A DNA stretch of 64,000 nt from Planctomycetota bacterium (GTDB lineage: Bacteria > Planctomycetota > UBA8742 > UBA2392), in contig JADJRK010000001.1 of assembly GCA_016712285.1 (NCBI GenBank), forward strand, positions 3,224,001 to 3,288,000, written 5' to 3'. The translations under genes were made by a program, and so were the position numbers. Shown piece after piece: positions 10,963 to 19,977 of the stretch (position 1 is the first letter of the stretch; each line of letters starts with the position of its first letter). A model generated the notes under the pieces. That model was not told the origin of the DNA. It searched no databases and saw only the letters and a program-made list of their open reading frames with translations.

Positions 10963-11772
10963 ATGCTTGCCCCAAAGCTGATTCTTCTGGGCCTCGGCGC
11001 CGTGCTACTGCTCATCGGCGGCATCTTTGCAGCAGAGGCCATATCCGAGCCCGCCCCCGTGAGCATGAAGTATGCGCAGTTTCGCGACTCCAACGTCGAG
11101 GCGCGCTGGCTTGAGCTGACCGAGTGCACGATCAGCTACTATTACGGCATGCGGATTGACGAGGTTGAGCAGACACGCTACGGCGGCAAGGAAACGATCA
11201 AGGACAAGCGCTACTACGCAGCACTGCTGGCAGGCCCCGAAGATGAGCGGTCGGTGAAGGCCTTCATCGAGGTGGAAGACGCCGGCCTGAAAGCCCTGAT
11301 GGAGCAATGCTGGGATGCAGAAGAACGTGAAGACTACGAGTTCTTCGACAACAATGAGGCGCGCATCTTCGTGCACAACCAGACCGTGCGCGGCATGGCA
11401 ACCCGCTGGGACCTGGCTGCCGGCGAAACCAAAAAGCTGCTGCGTGACAACCTCGACGTCACGCCCGACCTCGTCGTGATCAAGCAAGGCGCAGAACCCA
11501 GTCGCACCGCCGGCTGGGTATTGTTGCTGCTGGGCGCCTTGGCAGCCGGAGGCGGCGGTCTGTGGCTGGTGTTCGGCCGCAAGTCGCAACCGCCGATGGT
11601 GTTTCAGCCGGCGTACGCGCCATACCCGCCGCCACCCGGCATGCAGGGCCCGGCGCAGTATCCCGGCCAGGTTCCGTATCCCGGCAACGCGCAGTATCCC
11701 GGCAATCAACCATTCGCCGGCCAACCTCGGCCACAGAATCAATCCCCGCCGCCGCCTTGGGAGGCGCGCTGA
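10963..11772 (+). CDS. Two-pass membrane protein with Pro-rich tail, unknown function
   Basis: The protein has 269 residues. The ATG is preceded by GAAGGA. A first membrane segment (LILLGLGAVLLLIGGIFAAEA) is followed by an external domain of about 150 residues rich in charged and aromatic residues, a second segment (AGWVLLLLGALAAGGGGLWLVF), and a cytoplasmic tail with tandem YPG-N/Q repeats (GQVPYPGNAQYPGNQPF). I do not recognise the external domain. The gene has its own upstream terminator, so it is probably a separate unit. Confidence 0.75.
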   Translation: MLAPKLILLGLGAVLLLIGGIFAAEAISEPAPVSMKYAQFRDSNVEARWLELTECTISYYYGMRIDEVEQTRYGGKETIKDKRYYAALLAGPEDERSVKAFIEVEDAGLKALMEQCWDAEEREDYEFFDNNEARIFVHNQTVRGMATRWDLAAGETKKLLRDNLDVTPDLVVIKQGAEPSRTAGWVLLLLGALAAGGGGLWLVFGRKSQPPMVFQPAYAPYPPPPGMQGPAQYPGQVPYPGNAQYPGNQPFAGQPRPQNQSPPPPWEAR

Positions 11773-11928
11773 CGCTCGCAGAGGCAGTAGATGCGATCGG
11801 GCGAAAGTGTGCATTTCTGGGCGTTGAGAACGCACGCCACACAACATTCCCTTTGGCACTGGGAAGACTGCGGCGTAAACTGATGTTCTAACGGTCCGGT
11901 TAGAAGCCGGTTGCGGAGGTGCCGTACC

Positions 11929-12165
11929 ATGCTGCCCGATGACCCCAACCTTGATCGATCCACGCGCCGGCTGCCTTCCACTCCCGGCCACAAGACCGCC
12001 ATGCTGCTGCGCGAAAAGTACGTGCGCCGCCGCACCGCCATCCAGCGCTTCACCGAACGCCTGCAGCGCGGCGGACCAGCCGACCACGCCGAGATCCAGA
12101 CCTTGCGCGACGTAGGTGTCAGCGAAGACGAGATCAAGGTCCTCGTGGCCCAGTACTCGGCTTGA
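11929..12165 (+). CDS. Small helical protein A of a tandem pair, unknown function
   Basis: The 78-residue protein starts at the ATG behind GGAGG. It is basic and mainly helical: LLREKYVRRRTAIQRFTERL, then DHAEIQTLRDVGVSEDEIKV. It aligns along its length with the next gene at 12364 (LR-x-x-Y-x-R-(R/K)-x-AIQ-(R/K)-FT-(E/D)-R; GVSEDEIK-(V/A)-LV), so the two arose by duplication. No known domain is recognised; the fold could be a helical hairpin that binds nucleic acid or a partner. Confidence 0.75.
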   Translation: MLPDDPNLDRSTRRLPSTPGHKTAMLLREKYVRRRTAIQRFTERLQRGGPADHAEIQTLRDVGVSEDEIKVLVAQYSA

Positions 12166-12263
12166 GTGTTGGCCTGACTGTGTAAGGCGGCTCGTTCGCG
12201 AGGAACGAAAAGTCCGTCAACGCGCCGATTTTGAGTCTGCGTAACACGTTCTGTAGACAAAAC

Positions 12264-12291
12264 TTGCACCAGTCAGCACGATTCCTCTAAT
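12264..12291 (+). promoter_or_regulatory. Possible sigma-70 promoter for small helical protein B
   Basis: TTGCAC (12264-12269) and TCTAAT (12286-12291) are 16 bp apart in a locally AT-rich stretch. It would start a transcript at about 12298, upstream of both candidate ATGs. It suggests the second paralogue has its own promoter. Confidence 0.4.
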
Positions 12292-12363
12292 TTTTCATTT
12301 TGTAAGGAAACCATGACGTGGGATCCTACGTTAATAATGCAGGACCATTACGGAGGGCGAGTC

Positions 12364-12597
12364 ATGCCCGACATGGATGTAGACAAAGTAACCCGCCGCT
12401 ACGTCGGCTTGAACCCAAAGGAGACCGCGCTGCGTCTGCGTGAAAGCTACACGCGCAAGCGCGATGCGATCCAGAAGTTCACTGACCGCGTACAGAAGTC
12501 CGGCGGATTTGTGGACGAAGCCGAAATCGAAACGCTGCGCGCCGTCGGCGTCAGCGAAGACGAAATCAAGGCGCTCGTCGAAGCCTACGGCGTATAG
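12364..12597 (+). CDS. Small helical protein B of a tandem pair, unknown function
   Basis: Start chosen at 12364 (77 residues) because a strong GGAGGG site precedes it and MPDMDVDKVTRRY aligns with MLPDDPNLDRSTRRL at the start of its paralogue at 11929. An in-frame ATG at 12313 with an AAGGAA site would add 17 residues. The conserved core is RLRESYTRKRDAIQKFTDR followed by EAEIETLRAVGVSEDEIKAL. Both copies keep the same charge pattern, which argues for retained function. Function is unknown. Confidence 0.75.
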   Translation: MPDMDVDKVTRRYVGLNPKETALRLRESYTRKRDAIQKFTDRVQKSGGFVDEAEIETLRAVGVSEDEIKALVEAYGV

Positions 12598-12608
12598 CCC
12601 GAACCAAC

Positions 12609-12633
12609 GAGCCACCCGGGCCGCGGGTGGCTC
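12609..12633 (+). terminator. Terminator-like hairpin
   Basis: Perfect 9-bp stem (GAGCCACCC / GGGTGGCTC) around a 7-nt loop directly after small protein B. The T-tract is poor (TGCATTT), so it may attenuate rather than terminate. Confidence 0.5.
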
Positions 12634-12663
12634 TGCATTTAACTGCGCGCCATGGGAGTAGGA

Positions 12664-12864
12664 ATGAAACTTCGCAGTTACCGCTGCAAGTCGTGCGGGT
12701 ACCAAGAGACCGAATGGCTGCGCGTGCCTGAGTCGTGTCCGAGTTGCCAGTTCGGACGCATGGAGCGCGACTTTTCCCCCGGCTTGTTCCTGGCAGCGGC
12801 TGTGCTGGTGATTGTCATACTGCTGGCGCTGCTGCAGCGATTCGGGATCATCGGCGTGACCTGA
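12664..12864 (+). CDS. Small zinc-ribbon membrane protein
   Basis: 66 residues from the ATG at 12664, preceded by a GGAG site; an ATG at 12652 has none. YRCKSCGYQETEWLRVPESC and PSC form a CxxC...CxxC zinc ribbon at the N-terminus. One membrane segment follows (GLFLAAAVLVIVILLALLQ). The ribbon would face the cytoplasm. Its partner is unknown. Confidence 0.75.
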   Translation: MKLRSYRCKSCGYQETEWLRVPESCPSCQFGRMERDFSPGLFLAAAVLVIVILLALLQRFGIIGVT

Positions 12865-12917
12865 CTTTCCACAGCGTTGCGGATTGCGCCGGTCACGCTA
12901 GGATTGCCTTCCCGGGC

Positions 12918-12948
12918 GGACGCCTCCATGTGAGGCGTCCTTCGTTTT
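12918..12948 (+). terminator. Rho-independent terminator upstream of pyrG
   Basis: The 9-bp stem GGACGCCTC / GAGGCGTCC with loop CATGT is followed by TTCGTTTT. It separates the zinc-ribbon gene from pyrG, only 18 nt before the pyrG start, so it could also act as a leader attenuator for pyrG. Confidence 0.75.
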
Positions 12949-12965
12949 GAAGCCTGGGGTAGCCT

Positions 12966-14585
12966 ATGACCAAGCATGTGACCAAGCACGTCATTATCAC
13001 CGGGGGCGTTGTCAGCTCACTGGGCAAGGGTTTGACCACGGCCTGTGTCGGCGCGCTGCTTGAGACCCGCGGCTTGCGCGTGCGCATCCAGAAGTTTGAC
13101 CCCTACATCAACGTTGACGCCGGCACCATGAACCCGTTTCAGCACGGCGAGGTGTACGTCACCGTCGACGGCGGCGAGACCGACCTCGACCTTGGCCACT
13201 ACGAGCGCTACACCTCCGTGCCGCTAAGCCGCAACAGCAACATTACCAGCGGGCGTATCTACCAGACCGTAATCAACAAAGAGCGCCAGGGCGCGTACCT
13301 GGGCGGCTGTGTGCAGGTGGTCCCGCACATCACCAACGAAATCAAGCGCAATATTCGGCAGTGGGATGGCCCGGACACCGACATCGTGCTGTCCGAGCTG
13401 GGCGGCACAGCGGGCGACATCGAAGGCGCCGCGTTTCTTGAGGCGTTCAGACAGTTCGCCTACGAGCACGGCCGCGACAACACCGTGTTTGTCCACCTTA
13501 CTCTGGTGCCTTACCTGCGGGCATCGGGCGAGCTCAAGACCAAGCCCACCCAGCAGAGCGTCGGCATCCTGCGCCAGATCGGTATCCAACCCGACATGCT
13601 GATCTGCCGCACCGAGAAGCCGATCTCGCAGGAAATGCGCGACAAGATTGCGATGTTCTGCAACGTCGAAAAGAAGCATGTGTTCGAAGAGCGCGACGTC
13701 GAAAACACGATCTATGAACTGCCGCTGGTGCTGAACCGCGAAGGCTTTGATGACGCCTTGATCCGCCGCCTTGGCCTGCCCGAGGGCCAGGCCCACCTCG
13801 AGGCATGGCAGGAAGTGGTACACACCGTAACGCACCCCACCGCCACGGTGGATATCGCCGTGGTCGGCAAATACGTCGAGCTCAAGGATGCGTACAAGAG
13901 CGTATACGAGAGCATCGACCACGCCGGCATCGCGAACAAGGTGGAAGTCAAAATTCACCGTATCAATGCCGAAGAGCTGACCGACGAAAACGTCGGCAAG
14001 CGGCTGCGCGGGATGGCCGGCATTCTGGTGCCCGGGGGGTTCGGCGAGCGCGGCATTGAAGGCAAGATCAGCGCCGTGCGCTTTGCACGCGAAAACAAGG
14101 TGCCCTATTACGGGCTGTGTCTGGGCATGCAGATTGCCGTGATTGAGTTTGCGCGCAACGTCGCCGGCATGGGCGACGCCAACAGTACCGAGTTCAGCAA
14201 AGAAACCACGAACCCGGTGATCACGCTGCTCAAAGACCAGGTCAGCATCAAAGACATGGGCGGCACGATGCGACTGGGCGCACAGCCGTGCCGGCTGGCC
14301 GAGGGCACGGTCGCCCGCGCGGCATATGGCGCGGAGACAGTGCAGGAACGCCACCGCCACCGATATGAGTTCAACAACGAGTATCGCGGCCGTTTGACCG
14401 AGAAAGGGCTGGTCATCAGCGGGGTAAATCCGGAACTTGACCTGGTCGAGATCGTAGAGCTGAAAGACCACCCGTTCTTTGTGGGCGTGCAGTTCCACCC
14501 CGAGTTTCAAAGCAAGCCCCTGAAGCCCCATGCCCTGTTCACTGCCTTCATCAAGGCAGCCAGCGAGCGCAATAAAGCGCTATAG
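12966..14585 (+). CDS. pyrG: CTP synthase
   Basis: The protein makes CTP from UTP, ATP and glutamine. The length of 539 residues is normal. The N-terminal synthetase domain starts KHVIITGGVVSSLGKGLTTA (P-loop) and continues with KFDPYINVDAGTMNPFQHGE and GTAGDIEGAAFLEA. The C-terminal class I glutamine amidotransferase domain has GGFGERGIEGKI, the nucleophile Cys in YGLCLGMQ, and His/Glu in VQFHPEFQSKP. A terminator hairpin ends 18 nt before its ATG; pyrG in many bacteria is controlled by attenuation in the leader, but this spacing may simply reflect tight packing. Confidence 0.98.
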   Translation: MTKHVTKHVIITGGVVSSLGKGLTTACVGALLETRGLRVRIQKFDPYINVDAGTMNPFQHGEVYVTVDGGETDLDLGHYERYTSVPLSRNSNITSGRIYQTVINKERQGAYLGGCVQVVPHITNEIKRNIRQWDGPDTDIVLSELGGTAGDIEGAAFLEAFRQFAYEHGRDNTVFVHLTLVPYLRASGELKTKPTQQSVGILRQIGIQPDMLICRTEKPISQEMRDKIAMFCNVEKKHVFEERDVENTIYELPLVLNREGFDDALIRRLGLPEGQAHLEAWQEVVHTVTHPTATVDIAVVGKYVELKDAYKSVYESIDHAGIANKVEVKIHRINAEELTDENVGKRLRGMAGILVPGGFGERGIEGKISAVRFARENKVPYYGLCLGMQIAVIEFARNVAGMGDANSTEFSKETTNPVITLLKDQVSIKDMGGTMRLGAQPCRLAEGTVARAAYGAETVQERHRHRYEFNNEYRGRLTEKGLVISGVNPELDLVEIVELKDHPFFVGVQFHPEFQSKPLKPHALFTAFIKAASERNKAL

Positions 14586-14597
14586 TCGGCTCAGGAC

Positions 14598-14618
14598 GGG
14601 GCTGGATAAGCCCCTTCT
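14598..14618 (+). terminator. Possible terminator after pyrG
   Basis: A 6-bp stem (GGGGCT / AGCCCC) with a 5-nt loop is followed by TTCT, 12 nt after the pyrG stop. It is short, so confidence is limited. Confidence 0.45.
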
Positions 14619-14664
14619 GCCGTGGTAGCCTTAATCCTCGAAACTCTGTTCAGCGAGGCGACTT

Positions 14665-15945
14665 ATGCCGCTCTATACCGTTACGGCGCGCGACGCCAAT
14701 GGGCGTACTGTCAGCCAGGTTAAAGACGCCCCAAGCGTCGGTGACCTTGTGCAGGAGATGCGCAAAGCCGGGCTTACCGTCATCGGCGTGAAGTCTGAGG
14801 GCGGGGGCGGCGGAAGCGCCGTGGCCTCGACGCAGAACGCACCCACCGAGGCGCAGGCCAAGGCCAAATCCCAGGGCAGCATCTTTCAAAAGAAGGTCAA
14901 GGTCGGCGACATGGCGGCGTTCTGCCGCCAGATGAGCACGATGTTGCGCGCCGGCTTGAGCCTGCTGGACTCGCTCGAGACGATCGCGGCTGAAACCGAG
15001 ACGCCGGTGTTCAAGTCGGCCCTCGAGAACGTGATGCTGGACATCGAAGCGGGCTCAAAGCTGTCTGACGCAATGAAGAAGCACGGGCACATTTTCAGCC
15101 CGTTGATGTGCAGCATGATTGAGGCCGGCGAAGTGTCGGGCTCGCTGGATACCATCCTTGAGCAGCTGGGCGTGTTCTTCAAGCGCCGCCACAAGCTGCA
15201 GCAGCAGATCAAGTCGGCAACGGCGTATCCCAAGTTCGTGGCCGGCTTTTTTGTGTTGATTGTGTCCGGCATCTTCATGTTCCTGGTGCCGCAGTTCAAA
15301 GAGCTGTTTGACCAGTACGGCGGAGAGCTGCCGTTCCTGACCAGCGTGCTGATCCTGATCAGCGACGCCATCGTGAAATGGTGGTTCATCACGCTGCCGC
15401 TGCTGGCAGGTGCTGTGGCCGCGTTTATCTTCTGGAGACGAACGCCAGCGGGTGCCGAAAGCTGGGACCGCATGATCCTCAAGGCCCCGCTGTTCGGGCC
15501 CCTGACGCTGAAGTCGGGCGTGTCGCGCTTCACCATGACGCTTTCGACGCTGGTGCGCAACGGCATCACGCTCGACCAGTCGCTTGAAATCACCAGCAAG
15601 ACGCTGGGCAACTACGTGCTGGAGCAGGCGATTCTCGATGCGCGCCAGAAGTTGATCCAGGGCTATAGCCTTTATCAGGCGTTGACCGACGGCGGCGTGT
15701 TCCCCAGCTTGATGACCAAGATGGTAAAGGTCGGCGAAGACTCGGGTGCATTGCCCGACATGCTTGCCGACGTAACCGAGTACTATGAAGAAGAAGTAAC
15801 GTCGGCTGTGCAGGGTATCACGTCGCTGATTGAGCCCGCGTTGATCATCTGCTTGGGCGGCGTAGTGCTGGTCGTGATCCTGGGCATCTACCTGCCGATC
15901 TTCAACCTGTCGCGCACTGCAGCCAAGGGCTCGGCTGGCAAGTAA
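14665..15945 (+). CDS. GspF/PilC inner-membrane platform protein of type II secretion or type IV pilus
   Basis: A 426-residue polytopic protein. It has two T2SSF domains: the first from about residue 85 (FCRQMSTMLRAGLSLLDSLE ... EAGEVSGSLDTILEQL), the second from about 290 (FTMTLSTLVRNGITLDQSLE ... VGEDSGALPDMLADV). Three membrane segments lie near 190, 245 and 395. The N-terminal MPLYTVTARDANGRTV is the usual start of the family. This platform would couple the ATPases encoded at 59690-62870 to the pseudopilus or pilus. It is alone here, separated from the rest of the machine. Confidence 0.93.
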   Translation: MPLYTVTARDANGRTVSQVKDAPSVGDLVQEMRKAGLTVIGVKSEGGGGGSAVASTQNAPTEAQAKAKSQGSIFQKKVKVGDMAAFCRQMSTMLRAGLSLLDSLETIAAETETPVFKSALENVMLDIEAGSKLSDAMKKHGHIFSPLMCSMIEAGEVSGSLDTILEQLGVFFKRRHKLQQQIKSATAYPKFVAGFFVLIVSGIFMFLVPQFKELFDQYGGELPFLTSVLILISDAIVKWWFITLPLLAGAVAAFIFWRRTPAGAESWDRMILKAPLFGPLTLKSGVSRFTMTLSTLVRNGITLDQSLEITSKTLGNYVLEQAILDARQKLIQGYSLYQALTDGGVFPSLMTKMVKVGEDSGALPDMLADVTEYYEEEVTSAVQGITSLIEPALIICLGGVVLVVILGIYLPIFNLSRTAAKGSAGK

Positions 15946-15963
15946 GCAAGGTTGCAACTCGAA

Positions 15964-15987
15964 ACGGGCCGGGGCTTCCCGGCCCGT
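15964..15987 (+). terminator. Terminator hairpin after the platform protein
   Basis: ACGGGCCGG (15964-15972) pairs with CCGGCCCGT (15979-15987), 18 nt after the stop. The following TGTCATTT is only moderately T-rich. Confidence 0.65.
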
Positions 15988-16446
15988 TGTCATTTGCGCG
16001 TGAGTGGCAGCCGCCTGCGCACAACCCGTGGGCGAGTGGTGGAGCAGATCGTCGCAGATCGCCCACGTTTCGGTGTGGCAGCAATCATAGCGCTATATGT
16101 AGTGGTCTGGTTTCCACACAAATCAGACGGTTCATGGCAAACTGACAGCCGCCGGGCGGAAAGTTGGGGATAGCTGTGGGTTGTGTGGATTACTACTCAC
16201 ATACTGATCTTAGTGTTCACGTGATTCTGACACCCTTTATTTTGTGTTTTCACGTTGACCATGCACCAGTGACAGATATACTCCCACCCACGCCCTGCAG
16301 TTTACGGGGCCTTAATTCAAAATAGTCAAAGATACTAGGGGTAGCGTCCGATCTCATCCTAACAGGGTAGCGTGACGCTTCGCCCTATTTCGATTCCGCA
16401 GCGCGGAAAGGCCTCTTTTCGCGCCTGTGTCGGGAGGGAAGGCAAA
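15988..16446 (+). promoter_or_regulatory. Long regulatory region and leader of nrdJ
   Basis: A likely promoter is TTGACC (16255-16260), 16 bp, TATACT (16277-16282), giving a leader of about 160 nt. About 150-190 bp upstream of it are GCGCTATATGTAGTGG (16090-16105), 12 of 16 positions like the NrdR box, and two loose DnaA-box matches, GTTTCCACA (16110-16118) and TGTGGATTA (16184-16192). The ribosome site is GGAGGGAAGG. I see no cobalamin-riboswitch core, although the enzyme needs B12. The region is visibly more AT-rich than the genes around it. Confidence 0.5.
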
Positions 16447-19400
16447 ATGAACAAGAAGACCGGAAAAGCCGCGACCAAGACCCGGCGTTCCACCAAGTCG
16501 TCGATTCGTGCCCGCAAAGAAGAAACGGGCACAAAGGCGGAGAACATGGCAAGCACAAGCAAACTGTGCCCGACCGGCGTGGCGATACCCCGCCGCTTTA
16601 CCAACCCGGGCGAAGACGTCCTGGCCAAGGTCAAGTACGCGCGTCGCGCCACCAAGATCACCAACCCTGACGGCAGCGTGGTGTTCCAGATGGACGGCGC
16701 CGAGATTCCGGCTGACTGGAGTCAGCTCGCCACCGACATCATGATCAGCAAGTACTTCCGCAAGGCGCAGGTGCCGCAGTTCGCCGAGGGCGCTGACCCG
16801 ATCCACAGCGAGCCCCTTCGCGACGAAGACGGCAACATCATTCTCGGCCCTGAGCGCTCGGCGCGGCAGGTGGTCAACCGCCTGGCCGGCTGCTGGCGCC
16901 ATTGGGGCGAAAAGTACGGCTACTTCCGCAGCCCCGAGGACGCGCAGGCCTACTACGATGAGATGGCATTCATGCTCATTCACCAGTACGCCGCGCCCAA
17001 CAGCCCCCAGTGGTTCAACACCGGCCTTGCCTGGGCGTACGACCTGACCGGCCCAAGCCAGGGCCACTTCTACGTGGACCCCGACACCGGCACCCTGACC
17101 CGCAGCACCGACGCCTACACTCACCCGCAGCCGCACGCCTGCTTCATCCAGGCCGTGCGCGACGACCTGGTCGGCGACGGCGGCATCATGGACCTTTGGA
17201 CGCGCGAAGCGCGGCTGTTCAAGTACGGCAGCGGTACCGGCACCAACTTCAGCAAGCTGCGCGGCGAAGGCGAGCCGCTTTCGGGCGGCGGCCAATCCAG
17301 CGGCCTGATGAGCTTCCTGCGCGTGGGCGACCGCGCTGCCGGCGCCATCAAGAGCGGCGGCACCACTCGCCGCGCCGCCAAGATGGTCTGCCTGGACCTG
17401 GACCACCCCGACATCGAAAACTTCATCAACTGGAAAGTCACCGAGGAACGCAAGGCCAAGATCCTGATTGAGTCCGGCTTCGCAGCCGACTTCAACGGCG
17501 AGGCCTACACAACAGTCAGCGGCCAGAACAGCAACAACAGCGTGCGCGTGCCCAGCGAATTTGTTGACGCAGTGCGCGCCGACGGCGACTGGCACCTGCG
17601 CTGGCGCACGGACCGCAACCACATCAGCAAGACGCTCAAGGCCCGCGACCTGTGGGACCAGATTGCAAGCGCCGCCTGGAATTGCGCCGACCCCGGCGTG
17701 CAGTACGACACCATCATCAATGACTGGCACACCTGCCCGCAGGACGGGCGCATCAACGCCAGCAACCCGTGCAGTGAGTACATGTTCCTCGACGACACGG
17801 CGTGCAACCTGGCATCGCTGAACCTGCTCAAGTTCTTCGACGCCGAAAAGGGCGAGTACGATGTCGAGGCGATCAAGCATGCCTGCCGGCTGTGGACCAT
17901 CACGCTGGAAATCAGCGTCTTGATGGCCCAGTTCCCGAGCCCCGAAATCGCCGAGAAGTCCTACGACTACCGCACGCTCGGCCTGGGCTATGCCAACCTA
18001 GGCACGTGCCTGATGCTTTCCGGCATTCCCTACGACAGCAAGCGCGCGATTGCCGTGTGCGGCGCGATGTCGGCGATCATGACCGGCGAAAGCTATGCCG
18101 CATCGGCTGAGATGGCCGCGGGCCACGGGCCGTTCCCGCGTTATGCGGCCAACAGCAAAGACATGCTGCGCGTGATTCGCAACCATCGCCGCGCAGCCTA
18201 CAACGCGCCCGCCGGCGACTACGAGTCGCTGCGCGTCAAGCCCGTGGGCATCAGCCCCGAGGTCTGCCCCGAGTACCTGCTGGATGCCGCCCGCGAAGTG
18301 TGGGACCGCGCGCTTGAGCTGGGCAAGAAGCACGGCTACCGCAACGCCCAGACCACGGTGATCGCGCCGACCGGCACGATCGGCCTGCTGATGGATTGCG
18401 ACACCACCGGCATTGAGCCCGACTTCGCGCTGGTCAAGTTCAAGAAGCTCGCCGGCGGCGGCTACTTCAAGATCATCAACCAGAGCGTGGAGCCCGCATT
18501 GCGCCACCTGGGCTATTCGGCGCGCGACCGCAAAGCCATCATCGACTATGTCGTCGGCACCCTGACACTCAAGGGCGCGCCGATCATCAACGACGAATCA
18601 CTGCGCGCCAAGGGCCTGAACGAAGCTGATCTCAGCCGCATCGAGCACGGCCTGCAGGGTGCGCTGGAACTCAGCTTCGCGATCAATCCATGGACCCTGG
18701 GCGAAGACACCATGCTGCGCCTGGGCATCAAGAAAGAAGAGTTCACGGCAGCCGGGTTCAACCTGCTCCAGCGCCTGGGCTTTGATGAGCAGTCGATTGA
18801 AGAAGCCGGCGACCACGTGTGCGGCCGCCAGACCGTGGAAGGCGCGCCCTACCTCAAGCCCGAGCACCTGCCCGTGTTTGATTGCGCCAACCGCTGCGGC
18901 AAACACGGCGAGCGCTTCATCCACCACATGGGCCACGTGCGCATGATGGCGGCGGCACAACCGTTCATCTCGGGCGCGATCAGCAAGACGATCAACATGC
19001 CCAACGAAGTCACGATCGACGACATCAAGGACTCGTACTTGCAGGCGCACGACCTGGGCCTGAAGGCGGTCGCGATTTACCGTGACGGCAGCAAGCACAG
19101 CCAGGTGCTGACGACCACAACCAAGAAGAAGGCGGCAGAAACCGAGCAGGAATTGCCCGCAGAGGTTGCGGTTCCGGCCCCGGTGCAGGTGATCGCGGCA
19201 CCCCCGGCGCGTGGCGCGCACCGGCGCCCGCTGCCCACGCAGCGCCGCGGGTTCACGTATGAGCTCAAGATCGCCGGCCAGAAAATGTACCTGCGTACGG
19301 GCGAGTACAAAGACGGCGAACTGGGCGAGATCTTCCTGGACATGAGCAAGGAAGGCGCCACCCTGCGCAGCATTCTCAACTGCTTCGCGATTGCCATCAG

Positions 19401-19914
19401 CAAGGGCCTGCAGTACGGCGTGCCGCTGAAAGAGTTCGTGGACACGTTCACGTTCACGCGCTTTGAGCCGCAGGGCATGGTCGAGGGCCACAAGCACATC
19501 CGCATCGCCACCAGCGTCATCGACCTGGTCTTCCGCACACTGGGCCACCAGTACCTCGGCCGTACCGACTTCCTGCACATCAAGCCGGAAGAGGTAAAGG
19601 GCCCGGCCCTGCTGAGCCAGCAAGGCGACACCAAAGACCTCGGCGAGGCCGGAGTACAAGAGCCGGGCCAGCCCGACGTAGCCTTGGCGAAGTCGGGAGC
19701 GCAAGCGACGGGTAAGCTGGCGGAACACGAACAACCCGTGCGCACGCTGACGGACGCGCCTGCAAAGCCCGCCAAGCAACTCAACGCGCTCGACAAGCAG
19801 CTCGAAGAACTGATGGGCGACGCCCCGATGTGCGACGTTTGCGGTCACATCACGGTAAGAAACGGCGCCTGCTACAAGTGCCTCAACTGCGGCAACAGCA
19901 TGGGCTGCTCATAA
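16447..19914 (+). CDS. nrdJ: Class II (B12-dependent) ribonucleoside-diphosphate reductase
   Basis: Reduces ribonucleotides to deoxyribonucleotides with adenosylcobalamin, so it works with or without oxygen. Start set at the ATG at 16447 (1155 residues) behind GGAGGGAAGG, not at the upstream GTG at 16372. Barrel signatures: PHACFIQ with a redox Cys, LFKYGSGTGTNFSKLRGEGE, IKSGGTTRRAAKMV, and NPCSEYMFLDDTACNLASLN. The tail ends in a Cys-rich ribbon (CDVCGHITVRNGACYKCLNC) that would re-reduce the active site. Just before the tail, at residues of about 1070-1090, the coding sequence contains a copy of a dispersed DNA repeat (19656-19716) found elsewhere in this window. Confidence 0.96.
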   Translation: MNKKTGKAATKTRRSTKSSIRARKEETGTKAENMASTSKLCPTGVAIPRRFTNPGEDVLAKVKYARRATKITNPDGSVVFQMDGAEIPADWSQLATDIMISKYFRKAQVPQFAEGADPIHSEPLRDEDGNIILGPERSARQVVNRLAGCWRHWGEKYGYFRSPEDAQAYYDEMAFMLIHQYAAPNSPQWFNTGLAWAYDLTGPSQGHFYVDPDTGTLTRSTDAYTHPQPHACFIQAVRDDLVGDGGIMDLWTREARLFKYGSGTGTNFSKLRGEGEPLSGGGQSSGLMSFLRVGDRAAGAIKSGGTTRRAAKMVCLDLDHPDIENFINWKVTEERKAKILIESGFAADFNGEAYTTVSGQNSNNSVRVPSEFVDAVRADGDWHLRWRTDRNHISKTLKARDLWDQIASAAWNCADPGVQYDTIINDWHTCPQDGRINASNPCSEYMFLDDTACNLASLNLLKFFDAEKGEYDVEAIKHACRLWTITLEISVLMAQFPSPEIAEKSYDYRTLGLGYANLGTCLMLSGIPYDSKRAIAVCGAMSAIMTGESYAASAEMAAGHGPFPRYAANSKDMLRVIRNHRRAAYNAPAGDYESLRVKPVGISPEVCPEYLLDAAREVWDRALELGKKHGYRNAQTTVIAPTGTIGLLMDCDTTGIEPDFALVKFKKLAGGGYFKIINQSVEPALRHLGYSARDRKAIIDYVVGTLTLKGAPIINDESLRAKGLNEADLSRIEHGLQGALELSFAINPWTLGEDTMLRLGIKKEEFTAAGFNLLQRLGFDEQSIEEAGDHVCGRQTVEGAPYLKPEHLPVFDCANRCGKHGERFIHHMGHVRMMAAAQPFISGAISKTINMPNEVTIDDIKDSYLQAHDLGLKAVAIYRDGSKHSQVLTTTTKKKAAETEQELPAEVAVPAPVQVIAAPPARGAHRRPLPTQRRGFTYELKIAGQKMYLRTGEYKDGELGEIFLDMSKEGATLRSILNCFAIAISKGLQYGVPLKEFVDTFTFTRFEPQGMVEGHKHIRIATSVIDLVFRTLGHQYLGRTDFLHIKPEEVKGPALLSQQGDTKDLGEAGVQEPGQPDVALAKSGAQATGKLAEHEQPVRTLTDAPAKPAKQLNALDKQLEELMGDAPMCDVCGHITVRNGACYKCLNCGNSMGCS
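19656..19716 (+). repeat. Dispersed repeat copy inside nrdJ
   Basis: About 61 bp matching the repeats at 58337 and 59315: shared blocks include GGCCAGC, CGTAGC, GCGAAG and GAGCGCAAGCGACGGGTA. It is in frame with nrdJ and encodes a linker (QEPGQPDVALAKSGAQATGK) before the Cys-rich tail. The reading frame differs from the copy at 36289, so the similarity is at DNA level, as expected for an inserted mobile repeat. Confidence 0.75.
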
Positions 19915-19944
19915 ACGTCACACGTACCGCGAAAGCCCAAAGCA

Positions 19945-19972
19945 CCGCCGGGGAAACCCGGCGGTTTGCGTT
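19945..19972 (+). terminator. Terminator after nrdJ
   Basis: An 8-bp stem (CCGCCGGG / CCCGGCGG) with a GAAA tetraloop, then TTTGCGTT. It lies between convergent nrdJ and the lipoprotein gene and could serve both. Confidence 0.75.
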
Positions 19973-19977
19973 GGGTG

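Noticed and set aside
16283..16446. Cobalamin riboswitch in the nrdJ leader
   Set aside because: The leader is long enough and B12 regulation would make sense, but I do not find the conserved B12-box core or its surrounding stems.
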